Assembly: GCA_023427575.1 (NCBI GenBank)
Contig: JAEZAY010000511.1
Span: 1-8,651 of the forward strand
Length of the DNA: 8,651 bases
Source: Bacteroidota bacterium
GTDB lineage: Bacteria; Bacteroidota; Bacteroidia; Chitinophagales; Chitinophagaceae
Direction: 5' to 3'
Shown: positions 1 to 6,063 of the stretch, piece after piece
Layout: every line of letters begins with the position of its first letter
How positions within the stretch are numbered: position 1 is the stretch's first letter
Notes under the pieces: model-generated
What the model saw: only the letters and a program-made list of their open reading frames with translations
Databases searched by the model: none
What the model was told of the DNA's origin: nothing
Position numbers and translations under genes: made by a program

Positions 1-574
1 ATTCGAGACCGCTGCGACCCACATAATCACCCATCAGGTAAAACCCGTTCGATCTTTTGATAATGTTGGCATCGGCCTCACCCACATAGCCCATAATATG
101 CGCGGGCGCGTTAAAAGGATATACCCGAACGGGCCTTTCGATCAGCGCAAAACCCGTGTATTGCCAGATATTTTCATCCAGGCGGGCATGCATGTCGGGA
201 GGGAGCAGGTCCTCAAATATAGTTGGCCGGTAGGGTCCGTTTTTGAATCGGGCATCCAGCATTCGTTTTTTAAATTCCGCGGTATCGATCTGAAGTAGGC
301 GGCAGAGACTGGCCGTATCAATATTTTTTACCTCATAGGGCGTTACCACCAGGTCGTACATGATGGCATTGTTGAGAATGGCCTTTCCATTCCGGTCGTA
401 GATAATTCCACGGTTCGGATAAACCACTTTTTTGAATACGGCATTGTTCAATGCCAGTTGCCGGTAATCGCTGGAGATTACCTGCAGATTAAACAACTGT
501 ATGATCACTATCAGAAATAAACCGATAAAGATCAGACGGATAATATTGCTTCGCGATTGATTAAATACAGACAT
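1..574 (-). CDS. mrdA: Penicillin-binding protein 2 (peptidoglycan D,D-transpeptidase), N-terminal part, cut by window edge
   Basis: This encodes the N-terminal 191 residues of PBP2, the transpeptidase that cross-links lateral-wall peptidoglycan in the elongation machine; the rest lies beyond base 1. Seen in the sequence: a short cytoplasmic tail, then one membrane anchor (about residues 11-31, IIRLIFIGLFLIVIIQLF), then the non-catalytic dimerisation region. That region has the class B PBP signature RGIIYDRNGKAIL (55-67), a HIMGYVGEAD segment (159-168) and GDYVGRSGLE (182-191), where the fragment ends. The active-site SxxK, SxN and KTG motifs would lie downstream and cannot be seen. ATG at 574 is chosen because it puts a short basic tail before the anchor, as is usual; the Shine-Dalgarno is weak (GAGAG about 11 bases upstream). 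It follows mreD in the same direction, as in many Bacteroidota, where rodA often comes next. The 151-base gap before it carries its own promoter candidate. Family identity is very secure. Confidence 0.95.
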   Translation of the reverse strand, partial: MSVFNQSRSNIIRLIFIGLFLIVIIQLFNLQVISSDYRQLALNNAVFKKVVYPNRGIIYDRNGKAILNNAIMYDLVVTPYEVKNIDTASLCRLLQIDTAEFKKRMLDARFKNGPYRPTIFEDLLPPDMHARLDENIWQYTGFALIERPVRVYPFNAPAHIMGYVGEADANIIKRSNGFYLMGDYVGRSGLE

Positions 575-602
575 GGATTTGTGGCTCTCTGCTTTCAGCT
601 AT

Positions 603-632
603 CAAAATTCGGATCAGATCGTATTTTTCAAA
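603..632 (-). promoter_or_regulatory. Candidate Bacteroidota-type promoter for mrdA
   Basis: On the minus strand, TTTG (629-632) is followed after 18 bases by GAATTTTG (603-610). This is seven of eight to the Bacteroidota -7 consensus TAnnTTTG, at an allowed spacing from the -33 TTTG. Transcription would start near 597, giving a leader of about 23 bases. An alternative -7 box is TAATTTTG at 629-636, a perfect consensus match but without a good -33 partner; it would give a leader of about 48 bases. This is pattern matching only, in AT-rich DNA where such boxes arise by chance. Confidence 0.4.
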
Positions 633-650
633 ATTAACAAGTAAAACCCT
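632..650 (-). promoter_or_regulatory. Promoter-proximal element shared with mreB (copy upstream of mrdA)
   Basis: The plus strand reads AATTAACAA, three bases, AAACCCT (minus: AGGGTTT-N3-TTGTTAATT). The same two blocks occur upstream of mreB at 3241-3260 with a four-base gap, in the same orientation. This copy lies 58-76 bases upstream of the mrdA ATG and the other 61-80 upstream of the mreB ATG. It may be an operator or an extended promoter element for cell-shape genes. The match is direct observation; the function is inference. Confidence 0.35.
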
Positions 651-725
651 GCATTGAAGAACGAAAAAAGGGGATAAGTATTTTTTAATATCAATTTAAA
701 AGAAAACCCTGATCCCGTTCATAAA

Positions 726-1259
726 TCAGGCTGTATTGGTGCGGTACCGGTCTTTCCGGTAAAATACCAGTTCTGTAATTAAAATAAGCAACATGCTCAC
801 TCCCGATGTGGCCAGCACCTTTCCCACGAAATAAAAAAAGGATCCGAACTGAAGCCATTCGAGCATTACCAGATAACCGTTATGAATAAGAGTTAAAATC
901 AGTGCAAAGGTGGCATAAGGTGCAAATCCCATGCTGCTGATGGAAGGAGAACCAAAATTCAATTCGTTGCCATCCTGGCGGATCAGAATGTTGATCAGAA
1001 AAGGTCTTAGATAAGCAATCAGCGTACAGGGCGCCGCATGCAGTCCCGGCGTTTTGGTGAAATAGTCGAGCGAGAGTCCAAATACGAATCCGATAAAGGT
1101 CAGACTGAGCCGGGGGATATTAAAAGGCAGCCAGAATAAAAAAATGAAATACAGGTAAGGAACGATGAACTGGTGCAGGGGTTCGATCCGGAACAGTATA
1201 AATACCTGAACCAGGATAAATAAGATAAATTGAATGATATGTTTCAGAAACCTATTCAT
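726..1259 (-). CDS. mreD: Rod shape-determining protein MreD
   Basis: This is a 177-residue integral membrane protein of the elongation complex, which works with MreC and MreB to position wall synthesis. It is nearly all hydrophobic, with about five or six membrane segments (for example residues 7-25, 32-47, 53-66, 79-93, 110-130 and 137-162). It has a short basic tail (FYRKDRYR, 166-173). The segment GFVFGLSLDYFTKTPGLHA (57-75) is the kind of conserved loop-and-helix seen in MreD of this phylum. MreD is poorly conserved in general, so position in the cluster supports the call as much as sequence does. Its ATG overlaps the 3' end of mreC by 8 bases (ATGAATAG), which suggests translational coupling. 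It ends in TGA. Length fits the family. Confidence 0.93.
   Translation of the reverse strand: MNRFLKHIIQFILFILVQVFILFRIEPLHQFIVPYLYFIFLFWLPFNIPRLSLTFIGFVFGLSLDYFTKTPGLHAAPCTLIAYLRPFLINILIRQDGNELNFGSPSISSMGFAPYATFALILTLIHNGYLVMLEWLQFGSFFYFVGKVLATSGVSMLLILITELVFYRKDRYRTNTA
1252..1259 (-). other. mreC/mreD stop-start overlap
   Basis: The sequence ATGAATAG holds the mreD start codon (1259-1257) and the mreC stop codon (TAG, 1254-1252) in different frames. Such an overlap is commonly linked to coupled translation of partner proteins, here two subunits of the same membrane complex. It also shows that TAG ends a normal gene in this genome. Confidence 0.85.
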
Positions 1260-2106
1260 TGGTACGCCGGGTGGCCTCCTCCAGTTTTTTTTGTTCTTCT
1301 TTCTGAAGATTATTAACTACATATACATAACCCACGTTAAAGAAGTTGGTGGCCGGACGAATTTTTAAAACATAAAAATTGGTGGAATTATCTTCCACTA
1401 TTTTGTCAACGGTTCCAATCATGATATTCTCGGGAAACTTCAGCGAAAAGCCGCTGGTAACCACGGTATCGCCGCGAACAATTTCAACGCTTTTCGGAAC
1501 GTTTACCATTGTAAGGAAATAGGGGGATTCGCCATCCCACTGGATTCTGCCAAAATCACCGCTTTTTTTGATCTTTCCGCTCACGCTGCTTTGCCGGTTC
1601 AATACCGTCATCACCACTGCAAAATTTTCACTGGTATTTACAACCGAACCTACAATGCCATCGGAACTGATTACGCCCATTTCTTTAAAAACGCCCTGGT
1701 TTGAACCGCGGTTAATGGTGATATAATTGTTCTGCAGGGCTACCGAGTTGTTTACCACTTTGGCGCCCAGCCAGAGGTAACGGCGGCCCTGTTTCACACT
1801 ATCAACCAGGATGGTATCTCTTACGGCGGTAACGGAAGTATCGGGTGGAAGAAAATTCGAGTTCATCTGGTTCAGCAGAATTTCATTTCGCCGCGCCAGC
1901 GATTCGTTTTCCTGCTTAAGGTGAAAATAATATTCAATATTACTGTACCGCTCGCCAATCCTCCCGGTCACTTCATTGGCAAATCCCATAAAGGCGGCTT
2001 CATGAAATTTGTTGTAGCGGAAAAGAAATGAGAGGGCTATGATCTGCAACACCAGGAAGAAGAGAAAATTAAAATACCTTCTGATGAAGAGAAATATATT
2101 ACGCAC
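1252..2106 (-). CDS. mreC: Cell shape-determining protein MreC
   Basis: MreC (284 residues) is a bitopic inner-membrane protein whose periplasmic part binds and activates PBP2 and links it to MreB and MreD. Seen: a basic N-terminus, one membrane helix (about 12-30, FNFLFFLVLQIIALSFLF), a probable coiled-coil linker (about 55-82, rich in E, K, N and L), then the paired beta-barrel domain with INRGSNQGVFKEMGVIS and a DGIVGSVV turn. The C-terminal tail is charged (KEEQKKLEEATRRTNE). The start is GTG at 2106: no ATG lies in frame between it and the TAA that also closes mreB, and MRNIFLFIRRYFNFL is a typical opening for MreC in this phylum. The gene is 48 bases downstream of mreB and overlaps mreD. 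It ends in TAG, which matters for judging the TAG inside purD. Confidence 0.95.
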   Translation of the reverse strand: MRNIFLFIRRYFNFLFFLVLQIIALSFLFRYNKFHEAAFMGFANEVTGRIGERYSNIEYYFHLKQENESLARRNEILLNQMNSNFLPPDTSVTAVRDTILVDSVKQGRRYLWLGAKVVNNSVALQNNYITINRGSNQGVFKEMGVISSDGIVGSVVNTSENFAVVMTVLNRQSSVSGKIKKSGDFGRIQWDGESPYFLTMVNVPKSVEIVRGDTVVTSGFSLKFPENIMIGTVDKIVEDNSTNFYVLKIRPATNFFNVGYVYVVNNLQKEEQKKLEEATRRTNE

Positions 2107-2154
2107 CGCTGGAAATATTTTTTGTACCGGAACCTCCCGGGAAAGGACATCGGA

Positions 2155-3180
2155 TTACCGCATTACAAATGGATACCTGTCGTAATGTTTTAATGCCAGA
2201 CCTGTACCGCGTACCACACTTTTCAGCGGATCATCGGCCACATGCACAGGCAATTTTATTTTCTGGCTTAAACGTTTGTCGAGCCCGCGCAAAAGCGCAC
2301 CGCCACCGGTGAGATACAGACCTCTGCGGTAAATATCCCCCGCCAGTTCCGGCGGAGTCATTTCGAGCGCTTTCAGGATGGCTTCTTCTATTTTAAAAAT
2401 GCTTTTATCAAGTGCTTCGGCCACTTCCTGATAGCTTACCATTATCTGCTTGGGAATTCCGGTAACTAAGTCGCGACCATTTACCGGCATATCATCCGGC
2501 GGATTGTCCAGGTCTTTCATAGCAGCACCAATATTGATCTTGATCTGCTCGGCTGTTCTTTCCCCGATCAGCAGGCTATGATAACGGCGAAGCGCTTCCA
2601 TAATATCAGCGGTGAATTCATCACCGGCGATCCGGATCGACTGATCGCAAACGATACCTGCAAGGGCAATCACTGTAATTCCGGTAGTGCCGCCTCCGAT
2701 ATCAATGATCATATTACCAACGGGCTCTTCCACATCAATACCAATTCCCAGAGCGGCCGCCATGGGCTCATGTAAGAGATACACTTCTTTAGCACCAGCC
2801 TGTTCGGCACTGTCGCGTACGGCCCTTTTTTCTACCTCGGTGATGCTGCTGGGAATGCAGATCATCATTCTCCAGCTTGGCGGAAACAATGGTTTTTTGG
2901 GGTAGATCATCTTGATCATTTCCCGTATCATCAGCTCGGCAGCATTAAAATCGGCAATTACCCCATCTTTCAGGGGACGAACGGTGCGGATGCTCTCATG
3001 TGTTTTTTCATGCATCATCAGGGCACGCTTCCCTACCGCAAGTACGTTTTTGGGATTATTCCGGTCTAACGCCACAATACTGGGTTCATTAACTACAATC
3101 TCATCGTTATGGATGATCAGGGTATTTGCCGTACCCAGATCCATCGCTATTTCCTGTGTCAGAAAATTGAATAATCCCAT
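2155..3180 (-). CDS. mreB: Rod shape-determining protein MreB (bacterial actin)
   Basis: MreB (341 residues) polymerises with ATP into membrane-bound filaments that direct lateral wall synthesis. The actin-fold nucleotide motifs are all present: phosphate-1 DLGTANTLI (14-22), phosphate-2 IDIGGGTTG (159-167) and the adenosine motif TGGGALLRGL (291-300). EPMAAALGIG (138-147) and GERTAEQIK (206-214) are also typical of MreB. The N-terminus MGLFNFLTQE is short and hydrophobic enough to act as a membrane-binding amphipathic helix (inference). Length matches the usual 335-350. The ATG at 3180 has AGG about 8-10 bases upstream. It is the first gene of the mre cluster, after a 320-base gap with a good promoter candidate, so it probably heads the mreBCD transcript. 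It ends in TAA. Confidence 0.98.
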   Translation of the reverse strand: MGLFNFLTQEIAMDLGTANTLIIHNDEIVVNEPSIVALDRNNPKNVLAVGKRALMMHEKTHESIRTVRPLKDGVIADFNAAELMIREMIKMIYPKKPLFPPSWRMMICIPSSITEVEKRAVRDSAEQAGAKEVYLLHEPMAAALGIGIDVEEPVGNMIIDIGGGTTGITVIALAGIVCDQSIRIAGDEFTADIMEALRRYHSLLIGERTAEQIKINIGAAMKDLDNPPDDMPVNGRDLVTGIPKQIMVSYQEVAEALDKSIFKIEEAILKALEMTPPELAGDIYRRGLYLTGGGALLRGLDKRLSQKIKLPVHVADDPLKSVVRGTGLALKHYDRYPFVMR

Positions 3181-3218
3181 TTTAGCCTGGTCCTATTTTA
3201 TTTTTATGATAATGCCAG

Positions 3219-3250
3219 CAAAATTGAAGGAAATAATCGGAATTAACAAA
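3219..3250 (-). promoter_or_regulatory. Candidate Bacteroidota-type promoter for mreBCD
   Basis: On the minus strand TTTG (3247-3250) is followed after exactly 20 bases by CAATTTTG (3219-3226), seven of eight to TAnnTTTG. This spacing is typical for the main sigma factor of Bacteroidota. Transcription would begin near 3213, with a leader of about 33 bases before the mreB ATG. The -33 box lies inside the element shared with mrdA. The boxes are seen directly; promoter activity is inferred. Confidence 0.5.
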
Positions 3251-3260
3251 GCGAAACCCT
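3241..3260 (-). promoter_or_regulatory. Promoter-proximal element shared with mrdA (copy upstream of mreB)
   Basis: The plus strand reads AATTAACAA, four bases, AAACCCT, matching the mrdA copy at 632-650 in both blocks (16 identical bases). It lies 61-80 bases upstream of the mreB ATG and overlaps the proposed -33 box. It could be an operator or part of the promoter. Confidence 0.35.
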
Positions 3261-3500
3261 TGACTTATAAGCATTTTTTCCACAAACGGGAATCGGTAAA
3301 ATGCCGGCTCAGACTGCGTTTTCACAGGTGTCTCTGTTGCAATGGAAAGGATCCTCAGATCCGGATTTTGTAAATCTTTTTTCCATTCGCTTCATTCATC
3401 ATTTCAAATCAAAAAAACTGGTGTGTCAGATAACGTTCTAATTGCAAACTTATGTTGCACGAAATCAAATAATGTGAAAAGCCCCGATTATTATCCGCGA

Positions 3501-4544
3501 TTATGTATTAAATCCCAGTTTTCTTTCCATTTCCCTGCTCAATTCAGGCAATTTACGCCGTTCGATCAGAAAACTGGTAAGCCTTGAAATATCGCGGAAT
3601 ATATAGTGTTTTTCGAGTGCTCCGCGAAGATAGTCCTTTCCACTGCTTCCGCCGGTTCCTATCCGGGTTCCGATCATGCGCTGAACCATATTCATATGCC
3701 GGTACCTCCAGGTGCTGAGTTGCTCGTCGATTTCCAATAGGCTGTTCAGCAACTGGTAAGGCAAATGCAGGATTGGATAACCCCGGTAAAGCATGATAAA
3801 TAGCGCTGCGCGGCAGGCTTTCGGCGAAAGTGTCATTTCCGGCGATTTTTCCGCCGCCAGAAAAACCTGGTCAAAAGCAGCCTGATTGCCTTTTTCCGCT
3901 TCCATCAGCGTACCGAGATATACCTCGCGGTAGCGGGTCCAGAAATCTTCGGCCCCTCCATCCGGGCTTTTATTTCCGGCCCGGGGCATGTTTTTCCAGT
4001 TTTCGGGATCTTCGAAAAAAGGCATTCGCTCCAGCCATTCATTCAATAAAACGATCAGCGATTTTTCGGCCTCGGCTGCCCGGATCAGGTCTACCTGTTC
4101 GGGTTGAAGCTGCGAAATATAATGCTCCTGGCCATGACGGGCAGGGAACTGTAAACCCAGTTTTGCTTCAATTATTTTAAACTGCCAGCTCTGAAAACCC
4201 GAGGCCGGCCGCAGCATATCCCGAAAATCGAGGAAATCCATGGGCGTCATGGTTTCCATTATATCGATTTGCTGAACCAGCAGTTTCAATATAGTAACGG
4301 TGCGGTACAAACGATGCACGACGGTTTGCAGTTCCGGTGAGTTATCATTAAGGGAAGGGCGGGCCATAATACCGTTTACTGAATTCACTTCATGCAAAAC
4401 CTGTTTAAACCAAAGCTCGTAGGCTTGATGAATTACAATAAATAGCATTTCATCGTGCGCGGGTGTACCCCGTTTTTCACTTTCCGGCCACTGTAAGTTC
4501 AAAATTTGCTGAAGCCGGAGATAATCGGAATAATTCACTTCCAT
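3501..4544 (-). CDS. kynA: Tryptophan 2,3-dioxygenase
   Basis: This heme enzyme (347 residues) opens the indole ring of L-tryptophan with O2 to give N-formylkynurenine. That is the first step of the kynurenine route, leading to tryptophan breakdown or de novo NAD. Family motifs are clear: HDEMLFIVIHQAYELWFKQ (30-48), with H39 matching the active-site distal histidine; FRDMLRPASGFQS (107-119), with R108 matching the arginine that binds the substrate carboxylate; WRYRHMNMVQRMIG (279-292), with H283 matching the proximal heme ligand; and GTGGSSGKDYLR (296-307), whose threonine is also a substrate contact. It is longer than the roughly 280-residue proteobacterial enzymes, with extra sequence in the middle (about 132-208, rich in W, F and charged residues), more like eukaryotic forms. 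It lies 108 bases downstream of purD in the same direction. Co-transcription is possible, but no functional link is obvious and no other kynurenine gene is in view. It ends in TAA. Confidence 0.95.
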   Translation of the reverse strand: MEVNYSDYLRLQQILNLQWPESEKRGTPAHDEMLFIVIHQAYELWFKQVLHEVNSVNGIMARPSLNDNSPELQTVVHRLYRTVTILKLLVQQIDIMETMTPMDFLDFRDMLRPASGFQSWQFKIIEAKLGLQFPARHGQEHYISQLQPEQVDLIRAAEAEKSLIVLLNEWLERMPFFEDPENWKNMPRAGNKSPDGGAEDFWTRYREVYLGTLMEAEKGNQAAFDQVFLAAEKSPEMTLSPKACRAALFIMLYRGYPILHLPYQLLNSLLEIDEQLSTWRYRHMNMVQRMIGTRIGTGGSSGKDYLRGALEKHYIFRDISRLTSFLIERRKLPELSREMERKLGFNT

Positions 4545-4652
4545 AAATCGGTGTTTAGTTAAAGCCGAAGCGGCCAGGTCTTTACAGGAACCTTATCACC
4601 AGGTATCTCCTCGCCGGCCGAAAACCGAAATTATGGCGGCCATCCATTTCTG

Positions 4653-5180
4653 TCAGATGAATTCGTAACCGATATCCCGGCGATAGTACATGCCATCAAA
4701 TTCTATTTTTTCCAGCACTTCTTTCGACAGGCTTACCGCTTCCTTTACTGAAGATCCGAAAGAACTGACGCAAAGCACCCTGCCCCCTGCCGTAACGGTG
4801 GCATCCTGCTTCCGTTTGGTGCCGGCATGAAAAACCAGCGTATTGTTTTTATCCTGGTTCAGCCCGTTAATGGGAAATCCTTTTTGATAATCGCCGGGAT
4901 AACCACCGCTTACTGCCATTATAGTGCATACGGTACGATCATCCGTTTCTATCTTCCATTCATTCAGCCTGCCGGCCGCAGTGGCTTTGAACAATTCCAG
5001 TAAATCATTTTTTAACCGTGGTATCACCACTTCGGTTTCCGGATCGCCCATGCGGCAATTGTATTCAATAACAAAGGGTTCATCCCCTACTTTTATCAGC
5101 CCGACAAAAATAAATCCGGAATAAAAAATTCCGTCTTTGGCCAGCCCTTCTATAGTGGGCTGGAGAATTTTTGTTTCCAC
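4653..5180 (-). CDS. purD: PurD C-terminal fragment (GAR synthetase residues 251-425)
   Basis: This is the second open piece, in the same frame and directly after the TAG. Its first codon is GTG (5180-5178), so it could in principle be started by reinitiation; otherwise it is just the untranslated rest of purD. It holds PTIEGLAKDGI (8-18), GFIFVGLIKV (22-31) and EYNCRMGDPETE (39-50). The last is the PurD ATP-grasp motif whose glutamate and asparagine bind the catalytic Mg. The C domain follows and the end MYYRRDIGYEFI is typical of the family. No Shine-Dalgarno precedes the GTG. It ends in TGA, 108 bases before the dioxygenase gene. Confidence 0.7.
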   Translation of the reverse strand: METKILQPTIEGLAKDGIFYSGFIFVGLIKVGDEPFVIEYNCRMGDPETEVVIPRLKNDLLELFKATAAGRLNEWKIETDDRTVCTIMAVSGGYPGDYQKGFPINGLNQDKNNTLVFHAGTKRKQDATVTAGGRVLCVSSFGSSVKEAVSLSKEVLEKIEFDGMYYRRDIGYEFI

Positions 5181-5183
5181 CTA
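5181..5183 (-). other. In-frame amber codon within purD, followed at once by GTG
   Basis: The minus strand reads CGC GAA TAG GTG GAA ACA. The frame is the same before and after, and protein similarity to PurD resumes immediately, so this is a single-codon interruption rather than a frameshift. The base after the stop is G. Confidence 0.95.
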
Positions 5184-5930
5184 TTCGCGAAAATCGCCCG
5201 TATAAAAATCAACCGGCGATACCGCTCCCATTCCCCCTGTGTTGGGTCCGGAATCTCCTTCACCAATACGTTTATAATCTTTTGCCTCGGGCAGAACCAA
5301 ATAATTCCTGCCATCGGTCAGTAGAAAAACACTGAGCTCAATGCCATCGAGAAACTCTTCAACCACCACGGTTTTACCGGCATCGCCGAACTTGCTTTGA
5401 GTAAGCATGGACTCAAACTCGCGGATCGCTTCGGCATGCGACTGACAGATTATAACTCCTTTGCCGGCAGCCAGTCCATCGGCCTTTAAAACAATTGGCA
5501 GTTTTTGATTTTGTAAATAAGTGATTCCTGCTTCTAAACTTTCGCGGTTGAATTCACGGTAGGCTGCAGTTGGAATCTTGTTACGCTGCATAAAAGCCTT
5601 GGCAAAGGCCTTACTGCCTTCCAGCCGGGCGGCACTGCTATCAGGCCCGATCACCGCGATCTTTTTTAAACTATCATCGGTCCTGAAAAAATCAACGATC
5701 CCATTGACCAGCGGATCTTCGGGACCCACTACCACCATTTCGATATTTTCACGCAGACAGGTTTCACGGATCGCTACAAAATCATTCACACCGATCTCCA
5801 GGTTTTCACCGCATAAAGCGGTTCCCGCATTTCCGGGTGCGATAAACAATCGGGAACAATCTTGACTTTGCGATAATTTCCAGGCAAGAGCATGTTCCCT
5901 TCCACCTGAACCCAGGAGTAAAATGTTCAT
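5181..5930 (-). CDS. purD: PurD N-terminal fragment (GAR synthetase residues 1-249)
   Basis: This is the first open piece of the split purD. It starts at ATG 5930 with MNILLLGSGGREHA (1-14), whose GGREHA is the classic PurD N-domain signature for phosphoribosylamine binding. Next come the ATP-grasp parts: KADGLAAGKGV (149-159, the nucleotide-binding loop), EEFLDGIELS (191-200), LTDG (204-207), DYKR (218-221) and GPNTGGMGA (228-236). It ends ...TGDFRE before TAG. Alone it lacks the metal-binding end of the ATP-grasp domain and the C domain, so it should be inactive unless the other piece is also made. No clear Shine-Dalgarno is seen. The gene is divergent from the POT transporter across a 133-base spacer. 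Confidence 0.85.
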   Translation of the reverse strand: MNILLLGSGGREHALAWKLSQSQDCSRLFIAPGNAGTALCGENLEIGVNDFVAIRETCLRENIEMVVVGPEDPLVNGIVDFFRTDDSLKKIAVIGPDSSAARLEGSKAFAKAFMQRNKIPTAAYREFNRESLEAGITYLQNQKLPIVLKADGLAAGKGVIICQSHAEAIREFESMLTQSKFGDAGKTVVVEEFLDGIELSVFLLTDGRNYLVLPEAKDYKRIGEGDSGPNTGGMGAVSPVDFYTGDFRE

Positions 5931-5952
5931 AGTTATATATCCGGTTTTCAGC

Positions 5953-5997
5953 GGCGAATTTCGGCAATCGCCCTGTTAAATGGCAAATTAATTCGCC
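5953..5997. repeat. Inverted repeat in the purD/POT divergent spacer
   Basis: GGCGAATT (5953-5960) and AATTCGCC (5990-5997) are perfect 8-base inverted arms around 29 bases. Inside the spacer is a smaller GGC-AATC-GCC palindrome (5963-5972). The outer arms could be an operator between the divergent genes, or a stem in the purD leader RNA ending 22 bases before its ATG. A weak -7-like box for purD (TTAATTTG on the minus strand, 5984-5991) overlaps the right arm. The repeat is seen directly; function is unknown. Confidence 0.4.
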
Positions 5998-6052
5998 TTC
6001 ATTATATAGCTTGGATTTAATTCCTATTTTACGCGCTGTTTTTTCTTCAGTT

Positions 6053-6058
6053 AAAGGA
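6053..6058 (+). promoter_or_regulatory. Shine-Dalgarno-like site for the POT transporter
   Basis: AAAGGA lies five bases before the ATG at 6064, a better ribosome site than most genes here have. It supports the chosen start. Confidence 0.5.
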
Positions 6059-6063
6059 ATCAG

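Larger units (their letters stand above)
3181..3500. other. Intergenic region between tryptophan dioxygenase and mreB
   Basis: This 320-base gap has no convincing gene. Its left part (3181-3260) is the mreB leader, with a promoter candidate and the element shared with mrdA. The middle has a short inverted repeat at 3349-3362 (GGATC, four bases, GATCC), followed on the minus strand by only three T residues, so at best a weak terminator for the dioxygenase gene. I see nothing identifiable in the rest, which is AT-rich. Confidence 0.6.
4653..5930 (-). pseudogene. purD: purD (phosphoribosylamine-glycine ligase), full length but split by an in-frame TAG
   Basis: This is the whole purD locus. Reading through the TAG at 5183-5181 in the same frame gives 425 codons, the normal length for GAR synthetase, with family motifs intact on both sides and no indel. 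The enzyme ligates glycine to 5-phosphoribosylamine with ATP, the second step of de novo purine synthesis. The only lesion seen is the stop at codon 250, between the GPNTGGMGAVSP motif and the PTIEGL segment. From memory, homologues usually carry lysine or glutamine near this point, so a single change from AAG or CAG would explain it. It may be a real nonsense mutation, a strain polymorphism, a base-calling error, or read through by a suppressor tRNA. It is marked as a pseudogene with reserve, because the sequence shows no other decay. Confidence 0.75.

Noticed and set aside
98..298. 66-codon plus-strand open frame
   Set aside because: It is antisense to mrdA, which is firmly identified by PBP2 motifs on the minus strand.
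3349..3362. GGATC/GATCC inverted repeat as a terminator for the dioxygenase gene
   Set aside because: The stem has only five pairs and three following T residues, and it lies about 140 bases past the stop codon; too weak to call.
2912..3373. 153-codon plus-strand open frame across the mreB 5' end and the gap
   Set aside because: It is antisense to mreB over most of its length, its composition looks like an mreB shadow, and it has no recognisable domain.
3830..4180. 116-codon plus-strand open frame, rich in proline and arginine
   Set aside because: It is a shadow of the GC-rich part of the tryptophan dioxygenase gene; no signal or domain is seen.
4616..4641. GGCCG...CGGCC inverted repeat between purD and the dioxygenase gene
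   Set aside because: Five-base arms in a locally GC-rich stretch with a 16-base loop and no T-run; likely chance.
5181..5183. Alternative genetic code with TAG as sense
   Set aside because: mreC ends at TAG in a normal ATGAATAG overlap with mreD, and no other internal TAG interrupts a conserved gene in this window.
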